Below, piece after piece: positions 43,285-53,244 of a DNA stretch of 64,000 nt. Position numbers and translations under genes: made by a program. The notes below the pieces were generated by a model. That model had not been told where the DNA came from. It did no database searches and saw only the letters and a list, made by a program, of their open reading frames with translations. This stretch comes from Pseudoips prasinana (Eukaryota; Arthropoda; Insecta; Lepidoptera; Nolidae): positions 24,606,330 through 24,670,329 of the forward strand of contig OX621245.1 of the NCBI GenBank assembly GCA_951640165.1. The letters are read 5' to 3'. How positions within the stretch are numbered: the first letter of the stretch is position 1; the number at the start of each line of letters is the position of its first letter.

Positions 43285-43760
43285 CATATATTACTCTTAT
43301 ATGAGACGCATTGATTAACAGTTAGGGCCTATGCACACCACGTTTTTTAAGCGCGCCGTTGACGTGCGTTTGTAGCAATACAGACGCGCGTTAGCATAGT
43401 ACTGGCTCTGCCTAGATTGGATCAGAAAGCAGGGTATTATTTGTCCCAAGACATTTATTTATTTATTATTATAAAGGACAAACGTGCAATCACAAAATTC
43501 ATGTAGATTTTTAAAGAGAAACAGTTTGCATTTTAACGGATAATGGTTACTAGTTATATTATATCACTGGCACGTAGATACTTGCATATTGTTGAGACTT
43601 TTTTGGTTAACCTTATGAATAAGTTTAAAAGAATTATTAAAGCCAAATTGTGTAGAGGGTATATTACAAAATTCCTTATTATTTAAGTGATAAAAGTGCT
43701 TGGGATTGAGTTGTTCTGGGTCACACATGATTGTAATTAATCTTAAGTATATTTTATTTT
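43285..43760. other. Spacer with a SINE-tail trace
   Basis: TACTGGCTCTGCCTAGATTG then GGATCAGAAAGCAGGGTATT near 43400-43445 resembles a family C SINE tail on the plus strand. Nothing else is supported. Confidence 0.4.
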
Positions 43761-43761
43761 A

Positions 43762-43862
43762 AAAAAGGATTCCTATTGAGTTTTCTGCCAGTGTTTCTCA
43801 GTAGCTGCCACGTCATGCACTGCACGGTAGGGTAAAAAATATGAAGAATAAATGATTTTTGA
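43762..43862 (+). repeat. LINE-like 3' end N
   Basis: TATTGAGTTTTCTGCCAGTG, TTTCTCAGTAGCTGCCACG and AATATGAAGAATAAATGATT; same order as 6296-6485. Confidence 0.65.
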
Positions 43863-44069
43863 GTTTGACCGCCAGAGGAGAAACGCCTCGTCGCATCGTA
43901 CCACCATTTCCAAGCTCCTAATTAAGTGAAAATACTTCTATCGTATATCTATTTCGTGTTATGGTGCATGTGTCGCATATTTAGAAAGTTGTGAGTAGCA
44001 GCGATAATCAAAAAGTCTGCGGTGTAACATCACTATCATTTGGGGAGCATCTTAAGTAATAATTATAAC

Positions 44070-44248
44070 AATTTCCTGGGACATAATTCACTCACGGCCA
44101 TCTGATCCCAAACTAAGCAGGACTTGTACTATGGAAACCAGATAACTGATATACTACATATGCTAATTTTCTTTTGTAAATTTATACTTATGAGTGTATG
44201 TAACGTTGACGATCCTTAAATAAATAAATAAATTATATAGATAATGAC
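44070..44248 (-). mobile_element. SINE family C, 3' part, split by RTE
   Basis: CTGGGACATAATTCACTCAC, GGCCATCTGATCCCAAACTA and AGCAGGACTTGTACTATGG are the tail of family C. It ends with ATAGATAATGAC (44237-44248), the left copy of the target duplication. Confidence 0.85.
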
Positions 44249-44712
44249 GAAGTCGAAAGTCTTCGACCAGTGTGTGTTGCCAGTGATGACTTACGGAACG
44301 GAGACGTGGTCGCTCACTATGGGCCTTATCAGGCGGCTCAAGGTCACCCAAAGAGCAATGGAAAGGGCTATGCTTGGAGTTTCCCTGCGAGATCGAATCA
44401 GAAATGTTGAGATCCACAGGCGAACCAAAGTGACCGACATAGCCGTAAGAATTGCCGAGCTGAAGTGGCAGTGGGTGGGGCACATAGCTCGTAGAGCCGA
44501 CGGCCGCTGGGGCAGAAAGGTTCTCGAGTGGCGACCACGAACCGGAAGACGCAGCGTGGGCAGGCCCCCTACAAGATGGACCGATGATCTTGTGCGGGTC
44601 GCTGGAAATCGCTGGATGCGGATAGCGCAAGACCGACAATTGTTGAGATCTTTGGGGGAGGCCTTTGTCCAGCAGTGGACGTCTTTCGGCTGATATGATG
44701 ATGATGATGATG
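44249..44712 (+). pseudogene. RTE-type LINE, 5'-truncated, with 12-bp target duplication (copy 5)
   Basis: The frame 44244-44693 encodes KSKVFDQCVLPVMTYGTE, TWSLTMGLIRRLKVTQ, the basic middle and GRPPTRWTDDLVRVAG to QQWTSFG, then the TGATGATGA tail. Only the C-terminal region of the RT is present. ATAGATAATGAC flanks both sides (44237-44248, 44713-44724), proving insertion into the SINE. The frame is intact to the end, but the ATG at 44244 lies in target DNA by chance. Confidence 0.93.
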
Positions 44713-44838
44713 ATAGATAATGACACCCAGACTCAGGACAAATAGACATGTACATGTACACAAATATCTGTCCTGGATGGGAATCGAACTTACGACCTGC
44801 GATGTGAAGTATTTACCAACCACGCCATCGGCAATTAC
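44713..44838 (-). mobile_element. SINE family C, 5' part, split by RTE
   Basis: Starts with the right target duplication, then CACCCAGACTCAGGACAAAT, ATATCTGTCCTGGATGGGAA and TTTACCAACCACGCCATCGG, the body and tRNA-like head on the minus strand. Confidence 0.85.
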
Positions 44839-44839
44839 C

Positions 44840-45310
44840 GTTATAAAGTGATCGTGCAACTGATTTCTATGCAATAATAATAATTATACCTGCCTTGCCT
44901 GATTTTATATCATTTGCTGCTTGAACATAAATTATAAAAACAGGCAAAATGATAATTGTTAATTAGCTTTATCTATCAATCAAACCACTCATATTGTTTA
45001 AATTAAATTACATTAAGATCCTTAGCTAGTATTAGGCGTGTTAATTTATATAAGAGGAAATTAATTTCATATGGCCCAAAATTCTGTAACAACTAAATCG
45101 TTTCGTAATTCCTACGTACAGACAGACAACATAATTTTTGTTACTTACATTGAATAAGTAAGAAGATGGAGGAATGTACAGTATGTTCCTTTGTAGATGC
45201 TTAACTTTGTGTATAATACAAGATATAGCAAAATTAGCTGAATATATTTATATTTGAGGAGTTAAGTTTAGTGGACTACATAATGCAATATGTTAACATT
45301 TCGTGTTAAT
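44840..45310. other. Spacer, nothing recognised
   Basis: AT-rich, no supported element. Confidence 0.4.
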
Positions 45311-45314
45311 ATCC

Positions 45315-45374
45315 CACATGATGTCATTATGGAAAACTTATCACAAGATAAGTTTTCCATAATGGTATCATGTG
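45315..45374. repeat. 28-bp hairpin with 4-nt loop
   Basis: CATTATGGAAAACTTATC and its exact complement flank ACAA; the outer arms pair with a two-base mismatch (ATGTCA against TGGTAT). Confidence 0.88.
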
Positions 45375-45634
45375 TCATTTACGCTTACTTTATTATTATT
45401 ATACAATTTCCCAAATGTTGCTGGGACATCTGTCCCATGCATATCTACACAATACTGCCAACTAACTATACATTTATATCGTTATTTTATAGGTTCTACA
45501 ATTTACATTTTTTTATTCATTATTTCAGTGTAAACTTAAATGGTATATATTTGTGTTAAGTATTTTGAAAAAAAAATCTTTAGACTTTAATCAAAATTTG
45601 GGGACCTATCTGATAATATGTTCACATTTTGGAT

Positions 45635-45735
45635 ACGTGCTTACTTATCGTATGGGCATTGGATACCCTAGTGTCGATCCACCCAGTAGGCATCCGAAAT
45701 GGTTTAACGATATTTTGGATGCTACTCAAACACAG
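45635..45735 (-). repeat. Worn 5S-derived SINE fragment
   Basis: CTTACTTATCGTATGGGCAT, ACCCTAGTGTC and CCGAAATGGTTTAACGA follow the body order of 20540-20635 on the opposite strand, with many changes; the 5S-like head is missing. Confidence 0.45.
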
Positions 45736-45739
45736 TCAG

Positions 45740-46425
45740 CCTAAAGAGAGCGGATCGGATTGTTATAACAGCGTCATGGCTTGCAATTAACCTGAATAAA
45801 AAACGTTGCCCTAGTCTGTTGTTCATTTGATATATAAATCACGTGCAGCTAATTTTGTTACATCTTTATATACGTGGAAACGCCATACGTGAAATATTAG
45901 CACGCCTGCAGTAATGTACACAGTGTACGATGATCCACCAAGTATAAACAGCTACCTTCATTTCGCGTCTGTTTTAAACCAGGCCTTATGAGGATTTCGG
46001 CGGAAACAAGGCGTACAAAGTAGGTACGCATGTTGTCCTCATGATTTAATGTTTTGCCTTACGGTCCATTTTTTCTTACTTGTCTTATTTGGTAAACAAA
46101 CACTACTCGGCACGAAAATCACTAGTTTCGTCATCAATCACGCACTTTTAGTTAGGTATGAACATCTTGATTGTTGGAAGAAACACATACTATATAAATA
46201 ACACCAAAAACTGCTTCAAATTAACCATCCAAACACATTAATTCTCTTAAAATCAAAAAAATATCAGAATCCATTTTCACAGATTAATAATTATATTGGC
46301 AATTTGACATTTCAAAATGCTAATTTGTCATTTTCGGAACTTAGAGAAGGGAAAAGTGAATGAATGATTCTGACCAGTGTGAACTGTATAATTTTAATGT
46401 AAAAAACTGAATAATAAAGCAGAAT

Positions 46426-46430
<5 letters not shown>
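45740..46430. other. Spacer, nothing recognised
   Basis: No supported element. Confidence 0.4.

Positions 46431-46478
<48 letters not shown>
46431..46478. repeat. (TA)n microsatellite
   Basis: Almost pure TA run leading directly into the first copy of the 197-bp direct repeat. Confidence 0.95.
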
Positions 46479-46675
46479 CTCAAGTTATATGTGTGTATGG
46501 TAAGGTAAGGCATTATTTTTAAAACCTAAAGTTTTTGTTGTAACTGGTCGTAGACTAAAAGTATTATTTGACAAGTGAAATTTTTTGACTTGACGGGATA
46601 CGTCCTGTCATTCGTCTCGTCGCCTTGTTTTATGTTGTACGTTACGGGTGCTCTACTGCTCTCTGTGTGTGTTTG
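46479..46675 (+). repeat. 197-bp direct repeat, copy 1
   Basis: CTCAAGTTATATGTGTGTAT through CTCTGTGTGTGTTTG; no difference seen from 47640-47836. It is followed here by repeat D instead of the transposase element. Confidence 0.93.
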
Positions 46676-46689
46676 TAATATTAATGGTA

Positions 46690-47057
46690 ATCACACTAAT
46701 ATTATAAAGGTGAAAGTTTGTGAGTGTGTATGTTTGTTACGTCTTCACGCGTTTAGCCGTGAAGAAGTAACGAATATACAACTACAGCAAACAACTAGAG
46801 CGATTTTAATAAAAATTGGTATGTAGTTAGCTGACACCCTGGATTAACACATAATAAAATCGTAAGAAAGTCAAAACTGTACATTGAATATATTTTTTGG
46901 GGCGTGTTTTATAATCGATATTGAAGTCAAAAATATAGATTTTACAATTGTTGTCTGTTTGTCTGTATGTATATCCGGGCTAAACTCAAAAAGTACTGCA
47001 TGGATTTACTTCAAATTTTGCATGAATATTACTAAGAGGTCGGGTCAACATATAGGT
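46690..47057 (-). repeat. Repeat D variant, cut at 47057
   Basis: CACACTAATATTATAAAGGT, then TATATCCGGGCTAAACTCAA and GAGGTCGGGTCAACATATAG. The CCGCGGGGCACAGCTAG end expected next is missing because the 537-bp inverted repeat begins. Confidence 0.78.
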
Positions 47058-47594
47058 TACAATCTATTTTTCTTTACTTGTCTTATTTAGTACACAAATA
47101 TGGCGTACTGGTAACCAAAGACAATTGATAGAGTTGGGAAATTATCGAATGAAGGACTGAACGAACTCATACAGCTGTAAACGAATGATATTAGTAATGT
47201 AGGATTTCCTGACAAATAAAATTTTAGTTCTGGCCCTGGGAATAAATTAGCGTTGATAATTTTGTAGTAAGCTGCCAGAATATCACACATTATTTTAATC
47301 ACAGAAATAATTCCTGAAATATATCGTTGGCCTATATAAAAAATAAAACAAAACTATTTTTAATTTATTTATTCATGTGATTCACTACATGTATCTTCAC
47401 TTCTGGAGTCTTCCGATTCTGACAGGTGTATAATGAAACCCTGGGTAGGTGCATCTGTTGCAGCATCTAAAAGTCCGTCAAGCTGCATCATTTTATCCTC
47501 TTCTTTTTTTATATGGTTTATACAATTATTCCAAGACATCGTACCAATTTGGCTTAAGCCTTCTTTTAGTAACTCCTTGACTTCAGCCATTTTA
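47058..47594 (-). repeat. 537-bp inverted repeat, left copy
   Basis: The reverse complement of 48822-49358, position for position (coordinates sum to 96416). One difference changes an Asn codon to Asp in the embedded transposase end. It carries the transposase C-terminus on the minus strand. Confidence 0.95.
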
Positions 47595-47603
47595 TGGCAT
47601 TTT

Positions 47604-47650
47604 ATAACTTGAGATATATATAATATATATATTATATATCTCAAGTTATA
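47604..47650. repeat. Palindrome between the opposing element ends
   Basis: ATAACTTGAGATATAT and its complement ATATATCTCAAGTTAT meet head to head, so two copies of the element's left end face each other. Confidence 0.85.
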
Positions 47651-47836
47651 TGTGTGTATGGTAAGGTAAGGCATTATTTTTAAAACCTAAAGTTTTTGTT
47701 GTAACTGGTCGTAGACTAAAAGTATTATTTGACAAGTGAAATTTTTTGACTTGACGGGATACGTCCTGTCATTCGTCTCGTCGCCTTGTTTTATGTTGTA
47801 CGTTACGGGTGCTCTACTGCTCTCTGTGTGTGTTTG
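47640..47836 (+). repeat. 197-bp direct repeat, copy 2
   Basis: Identical to 46479-46675 as far as I can see; here it runs on into AAGTGTAACGATTTGGC and the transposase element. Confidence 0.93.
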
Positions 47837-47989
47837 AAGTGTAACGATTTGGCTTTCTACTGGACTCTGCTGATTCTTTCTGTGATTTGGACGGTTTTAT
47901 TCTTTAGACTGACGACCTTTGGCTATTCTTCAAAGACATCGATATTGCATACGACTGTGATTTTAGTGCAATTGTTTTGTTTAAACAAG
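47786..47989 (+). other. Exon-like open frame ending at a strong splice donor
   Basis: The plus frame from ATG 47786 includes a hydrophobic stretch (YWTLLILSVIWTVLFF) and reaches ACAAG/GTAAGT at 47989/47990, a near-ideal donor. A matching acceptor (ATTACAG/G, 48470-48477) precedes the transposase fragment. I infer a possible first exon of the transposon gene. No protein family is recognised, and the hydrophobic segment is unexpected for a transposase. Confidence 0.3.
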
Positions 47990-48476
47990 GTAAGTAAATT
48001 AATCTTTTTTAATGTTATTTATTCATATTGGGAATTCTATAAACAATCCTGAATAACAATAATAATTGGATATCGGGTCAACGCCACCAAATTTGTCTCG
48101 GTAAATAACAGCGCAATTGAGACGTGAGCTCTTATTTTGTTTAGTTCGCTTGAAACACGGTTAATGTAAACACATTTCACAATGCCGTAATGTGGTATCA
48201 AAAGTTGCAAAAATAGTTATTTAACCTTTGTCTTTTCATTTCTAAGTGACAGTTGTAATTGATTGCTTTTCTCGTTTTTTATGACGAATGATCGTATGTA
48301 TAAGATAATATTTTGAAGATAAGTGACTTTATTACTAGGTGCCATGTTCCTAATTAGATAATATACTTAAGCTATGCAAGCATTATGGTTTGTGGATAAA
48401 TAATTAAAGAAAATCGTGTTATCGAACATTTATTAGCTCAAGATGAAAATAAAATAATGGAATTATCTGCATTACA

Positions 48477-49047
48477 GGTTTGAAAAAAATTTGAGTAAAG
48501 TGGTACCTGGGTCGGTTATAGTACTAGACAATGCACCGTACCAATCCAGACTTGCAGAACGAGTGCCAAACATGAGTTGGCGGAAGGCAGATATACAAGT
48601 GTGGCTACAGGAGTAACATATCAATTTTGAAGAGAATGAGGTAAAAGCGCAACTTTTATCTAAATTTAACAAAAATCTATGTAATACAAAGTTGTGGATC
48701 AAATGGCGGCCCGCAAAAATGTTATCGTTTTACGCCTTCCGCCCTATCATTGCGAATTAAACCCAATTGAACTGATATGGGCGCAGTTAAAATCTTATGT
48801 TGGCAAAAATAACAAAACTTTTAAAATGGCTGAAGTCAAGGAGTTACTAAAAGAAGGCTTAAGCCAAATTGGTACGATGTCTTGGAATAATTGTATAAAC
48901 CATATAAAAAAAGAAGAGGATAAAATGATGCAGCTTGACGGACTTTTAAATGCTGCAACAGATGCACCTACCCAGGGTTTCATTATACACCTGTCAGAAT
49001 CGGAAGACTCCAGAAGTGAAGATACATGTAGTGAATCACATGAATAA
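48477..49047 (+). pseudogene. DDE_3-type transposase, C-terminal half
   Basis: After the acceptor: FEKNLSKVVPGSVIVLDNAP with catalytic D at codon 48527, MSWRKADIQVWLQE, a TAA, HINFEENEVKAQLLSKF, a one-base shift near 48690, then AARKNVIVLRLPPYHCELNP, IELIWAQLKSYV with catalytic E at 48769, and a tail ending SRSEDTCSESHE. The D to E spacing is about 80 residues, as I recall for the insect DDE_3 family related to IS630/Tc1. The first catalytic D and DNA-binding domain are not found, so the copy is inactive. Confidence 0.82.
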
Positions 49048-49358
49048 ATAAATTAAAAATAGTTTTGTTTTATTTTTTATATAGGCCAACGATATATTTC
49101 AGGAATTATTTCTGTGATTAAAATAATGTGTGATATTCTGGCAGCTTACTACAAAATTATCAACGCTAATTTATTCCCAGGGCCAGAACTAAAATTTTAT
49201 TTGTCAGGAAATCCTACATTACTAATATCATTCGTTTACAGCTGTATGAGTTCGTTCAGTCCTTCATTCGATAATTTCCCAACTCTATCAATTGTCTTTG
49301 GTTACCAGTACGCCATATTTGTGTACTAAATAAGACAAGTAAAGAAAAATAGATTGTA
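48822..49358 (+). repeat. 537-bp inverted repeat, right copy
   Basis: Contains the end of the transposase frame and about 310 bp beyond it. The match to the left copy stops at AGATTGTA on both arms, which probably marks the element's right end. Confidence 0.95.
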
Positions 49359-49369
49359 TGTATAACGTC

Positions 49370-49690
49370 TTCTCACCTGAAGTTCGGCCACGACGGCCAG
49401 TCACAATGGAGACTAGCCAACTGCAGGACATATTATAGAGCACAAGTGTGGGCGCAAACACAGGGGCACTTTCTATTCCATCACTCTCATGATCTGATAG
49501 GACTATTAGCAACTCGGCGGGAAAGTAGTCAGGTACAGAACAGATGACGGCTTTTTGTGCTCACAGAGGGTGTATTACCGCCAACTCCCAGATTTTGGGT
49601 TGATTCTGGGATGATTTTTTGGAAAAATCCCAATTTAAACAGATTTGCTCGACCCGGGATTTCAATTCAACATTATCAGCGGTTGAACAC
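49370..49690. repeat. Probable dispersed lepidopteran repeat
   Basis: CTTCTCACCTGAAGTTCGGC, CAATGGAGACTAGCCAACTG and AACACAGGGGCACTTTCTAT are text I associate with a common lepidopteran repeat. A weak opposite-strand relative may lie at 9580-9640. No frame is sustained. Confidence 0.35.
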
Positions 49691-49724
49691 GCTACAACTA
49701 CTGCTACCGTATGTATAGATGTTA

Positions 49725-49795
49725 TGTTCTGACTATTTACAAGCGCTTTATTAAAGTCTACTTGAATAAAAACCTTTTTTATTTTATTTATTTTA
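49725..49795 (+). repeat. LINE F 3' terminus
   Basis: TGTTCTGACTATTTACAAGC, GCTTTATTAAAGTCTACTTG and AATAAAAACC match the last 70 bp of the LINE F 3' UTR. Confidence 0.72.
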
Positions 49796-49910
49796 TGCTA
49801 AATCATACTATAATCGTCCAGTGGGTATTGAACCGGCACCCTCTACCAATGGGGTTAGGCGGTTAGGCGTTCTGAGTTAAGGTACCTACGAACGAAGCAC
49901 GATGGAAGAC

Positions 49911-49916
<6 letters not shown>

Positions 49917-49943
<27 letters not shown>

Positions 49944-49959
49944 CATACATAGGGAAGGG

Positions 49960-50000
<41 letters not shown>
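49917..50000. repeat. Two (AT)n blocks around a short unique spacer
   Basis: TA runs on either side of ACATACATAGGGAAGGGATA; microsatellite. Confidence 0.92.
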
Positions 50001-50002
<2 letters not shown>

Positions 50003-50140
50003 CCCTTGCTAACATCCTTTTCGAGGATGTACCTAGGTATTATCCATCGGCTTTGTTTTCTAGAAACATGGCCGGCTGATATGTTCACAGTCTCATGTGA
50101 AAGACCATATCATATTGAGAACACCTTCTAATTAAGAAAC

Positions 50141-50453
50141 TAATCAGAAATGTCAAAATCCGCAGGCGAACCAAAGTCACCGACATAGCCCGAAAAATTG
50201 CAAAACTGAAGTGGCAGTGGGCGGGGCACATAGCTCGTAGAACCGACGGCCGTTGGGGCAGAAAGGTTTTCGAGTGGTGATCACGAACCGGAAGACGCAG
50301 CGTGGGCAGGCCCCTACAAGATGGACCGCTGATCTTGTGCGGGTCGCTGGAAACTGCTGGATGCGAATATCACAAGAATGGCAATTGTGGAGATCTTTGG
50401 GGAAGGCCTTTGCCCAGCAGTGGACGTCTTTCGGCTGATATGATGATGATGAT
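50141..50453 (+). pseudogene. RTE-type LINE 3' fragment (copy 6)
   Basis: Begins ATCAGAAATGTCAAAATCCG and follows the 3' end of copy 1 to the TTCGGCTGATATGATGATGA tail. A TGA replaces the Arg codon after GTGG near 50278, and one base is missing in the GGCCCCTACAAG run, so the C-terminal frame is broken. Confidence 0.88.
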
Positions 50454-50607
50454 TTACAATGCAAAGCGTAAATCTAATCACAAACATGGCTTGTTTGAAA
50501 TTCGATTTTATGTTAGACATGACAGCGAACCATTAATAGGTCTCCATGCATAAATCATTGTTTAAATCTAATGATTTATTGAAGTACTTAACTCAACTCA
50601 ACGAGTC

Positions 50608-50830
50608 ATAGTCATAGTCATTTATTCATAAACAAAATCATTTGTATCTGAATTTACACACATAAATAAATCACACAATTACAATTTTACAATAAAAATA
50701 ATTAAAAAATAATGTCAACATTTATCAATAAATTACAAGTTAATTAACGGTTCTTCATACTTGCGACTTGAAGTATGACTAAGTTGGAAATGCTGGTTGA
50801 GGTAAAATTATCACATTGTACAATAGAAAC
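50608..50830 (-). repeat. LINE 3' end with (ATGACT)n-like tail
   Basis: GAGTCATAGTCATAGTCATT then TATTCATAAACAAAATCATT; on the minus strand an AT-rich 3' UTR ending in short TATGAC repeats, as in CR1-group elements. Compare the TATGAA repeats at 53245-53270. Confidence 0.5.
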
Positions 50831-50831
50831 G

Positions 50832-51075
50832 GTCACCATAGCCTACTTGGTAGTGCTCCTGCCTACGAAGCTGGTGGTCCTGGGTTCGAATCCCGGTAAG
50901 TACAAATATTTGTGTGATGAGCACGAATATTTGTTTCTGAGTCATGGATGTATTCTATGTATTTAAGTATTTATCTATCTATATAAGTATGTATATCGTC
51001 GCCTGGTACCCATAGTACAAGCTTTGCTTAGTTTGGGGCTAGGATGATCTGTGTGACATTGTCCCCAGATATTAT
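50832..51075 (+). mobile_element. tRNA-derived SINE, family A, full-length
   Basis: A box TAGCCTACTTGGTAGTGCTC, B box GGGTTCGAATCCCGG, body TTTGTGTGATGAGCACGAAT and tail AAGCTTTGCTTAGTTTGGGG then ATTATTATTATT. Best copy of the family. Confidence 0.92.
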
Positions 51076-51154
51076 TATTATTCCAAATTATTTATTTATA
51101 GTTCTTATTTTTAACATATTTATATCTATAAAATTGAAACAAAACAATAATATA

Positions 51155-52443
51155 TTAGGTCTTTACCTATGAAATTGCCGTTCTGCAGTACTGGCCATTT
51201 CAAATCAAAATAATTTTTGTTTGGCTAAGAATTCTAATTTCAAATTAATTTTATTTTAAAAACATGGATTCTTTTTTCCAAAAGTAGTCATTTCTTTATT
51301 GATTAGTGTTACATTTTCATCGCATTTCAATTTTTTTTTGTCATCATGGATACGTTAAAAATTCGAGTAATTATGGAATATGAGTACCGTCGTGGCAGCA
51401 ACGCGGCACAAGCGGCACGCAACATCAACGACGTTTACGGAGCTAACACTACAAACCAACGCACCACCTGTTATTGGTTTGCTCGCTTCCGTTCTGGAAA
51501 TTTCGACCTGAAAAATGAACCTCGCGGTCGTCCGAAGACTTTGGTCGACAATGACGAATTAAAGGCGGTTGTGGAAGCTGATGATACACAATCTACGGCT
51601 GAATTAGCAGCAGCTTTCGACGTTAGCGTCAAAACAATATTGGTCCATTTGCGTCAAATTGGCAAGGTAAAAAAGCTTGACAAATGGGTGCCCCACGAAC
51701 TCAATGATCGCCAGCGCGAAGTACGCGTCGAGACGTGCCTTGCACTGCTCAACAGACACACAAATGAAGGAATTTTGAACCGCATTGTTACCTGCGATGA
51801 AAAATGGATTCTGTTTGATAACCGCAAGCGCTCAGCAAGTTGGTTGGATCCTGGTTCAGCACCTAAACAATGCCCTAAACGAAAACTTACCCCTAGAAAA
51901 GTGATGGTCACTGTTTGGTGGTCTAGCGCCGGTGTGATTCATCACAGCTTCTTACCAAACGGGGTGAGCATTACTGCAGATGTGTACTGTGAAGAACTGA
52001 GCACAATGATGGAGAAGCTGGCGCATCTCCAACCAGCATTGGTCAATCGCTCGTCTCCGCTGCTCCTGCACGACAACGCGCGACCTCATACTGCACAGCA
52101 GACGGTCTCCAAGTTGCAAGAACTGGGGTTGGAAGCTCTCCGTCATCCGCCCTACTCACCAGACCTTGCGCCTACAGACTACTACTTTTTCCAGAATTTG
52201 GATAACTTCTTGGCGGGAAAAAAATTCAATACCCGAGAGGCAGTACAAAATGCCTTTGAAGAATTTGTTGCCTCCCGTCCAGCTGATTTCTTTAAGAAGG
52301 GCATCAATAAACTGCCACTGCGATGGCAAAGATGCATTGATTGCATGGGTGATTACTTCGATTAATACAAATAAAAAAATTCATGAAAAAAATTCGTTTA
52401 AATTTTTTCATACAAAACGGCAATTTCATAGGTAAAGACCTAT
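51155..52443 (+). mobile_element. Complete mariner element
   Basis: Terminal inverted repeats TAGGTCTTTACCTATGAAAT and onward to TGCCGTT at 51155-51185 and 52413-52443, differing at the first base. TA lies outside both (51153-51154, 52444-52445). The total of 1289 bp is the usual mariner length, and one intact transposase fills the centre. Confidence 0.95.
51346..52365 (+). CDS. mariner transposase, intact, cecropia-like
   Basis: 339 residues with no stop or shift; catalyses cut-and-paste transposition by binding the TIRs. N-terminal double helix-turn-helix: NAAQAARNINDVYG at about 20-35 and TAELAAAFDVSVKTILVHL at about 85-103. Linker motif WVPHEL at about 120. Catalytic domain: RIVTCDEKWILFD (first D), LLLHDNARPHTAQQ (second D) and PPYSPDLAPTDYYFF, with the third D 34 residues after the second. 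The end RWQRCIDCMGDYFD matches the family end. The ATG at 51346 is about 190 bp inside the left TIR, as usual. The linker and C-terminus resemble Hsmar1/SETMAR, hence the cecropia subfamily. All three catalytic Asp are present, so activity is possible but unproven. Confidence 0.95.
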   Translation: MDTLKIRVIMEYEYRRGSNAAQAARNINDVYGANTTNQRTTCYWFARFRSGNFDLKNEPRGRPKTLVDNDELKAVVEADDTQSTAELAAAFDVSVKTILVHLRQIGKVKKLDKWVPHELNDRQREVRVETCLALLNRHTNEGILNRIVTCDEKWILFDNRKRSASWLDPGSAPKQCPKRKLTPRKVMVTVWWSSAGVIHHSFLPNGVSITADVYCEELSTMMEKLAHLQPALVNRSSPLLLHDNARPHTAQQTVSKLQELGLEALRHPPYSPDLAPTDYYFFQNLDNFLAGKKFNTREAVQNAFEEFVASRPADFFKKGINKLPLRWQRCIDCMGDYFD

Positions 52444-52454
52444 TATAAATAAAT

Positions 52455-53190
52455 ATGAAAAAAATAGAGGTCCTCCAGCGGCGAGGTTTGACACCCTAGG
52501 CCGCCGGTGGTCAGGGCGACAGAGTAAGGAACCTCCTCACAATGCGTGCCGTTCCCAATATTGCCGCCTTTTGTATCCGACCCTTGACCCAGTGATCTAG
52601 CGAAAGCCTCCTAAGATGTTGGTCGAGGCTCTTCGCTATGAGACCGTTTACGGAGACTACTATCGGGACAATTATTGTTGAGTCCACATCCCACATGGCG
52701 GTAACCTCGTGAACCAAATCTAAGTATTTTGACAACTTGTCAGTCTCGGCTCTTACGAGGTTATCGTCAAACGGGACAGTGATATCAACAATAAATGCCC
52801 GGTGCTCCAACCGGTCTACCAAAACGATATCAGGCTTATTGGCAACAATAGTCCTGTCTGTAATGATAGACCGGTCCCAGTAGAGCTTGGCACAACCGCT
52901 TTCGAGTACTGGTTCCGGTACGTACTTGTAATACGGCACTTCGGAGTCTACAAGACCATACAGAAGAGCAAGCTGCTGGTGGATAATCCTGGCAACTTGG
53001 TTATGCCTGTGCAAGTACTCGCCGTTGGCAAGATAGGAACGACCGGAAACAATGTGCCTGATAGACTCTCCGGGACGGTGACACGCCCGACAAATGTCGA
53101 TGGTACCGTCCTTGAAGATGTGCTTCCGGTAGTTCCTCGTCTTGACAACTTCATCAGCAATTGCACAAGCAAAACCTTCAGTTTATTATT
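52455..53190 (-). pseudogene. R4-like LINE, zinc knuckle and restriction-like endonuclease end
   Basis: An open minus-strand frame from about 53187 to 52511. It reads GTIDICRACHRPGESIRHIV (CCHC-type knuckle), then YLHRHNQVARIIHQQLALLYG, NKPDIVLVDRLEHRAF, VDITVPFDDNLVRAETDKLS and KYLDLVHEVTAMW. RHNxV, a PD pair, DITVP and K-x-x-KY are the C-terminal restriction-like endonuclease of R2/R4-type elements, which nick the target for reverse transcription. The RT is absent (5'-truncated at an ATT repeat near 53190). The 3' UTR ends in an A-rich stretch next to the mariner. Confidence 0.82.
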
Positions 53191-53244
53191 ATTATTATAA
53201 AAACCTATTACTCTCTTCACCAGAGAGTGTCATATTCAGTTGCT

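Noticed and set aside
47087..49329. Identical 71-residue frames at 47087-47302 (minus) and 49114-49329 (plus)
   Set aside because: They lie past the transposase stop in the inverted repeat; identity comes from the recent duplication, not from coding constraint.
51346..52365. SETMAR-like domesticated gene
   Set aside because: There is no SET domain or upstream exon, and the TIRs and TA flanks mark an ordinary mariner.
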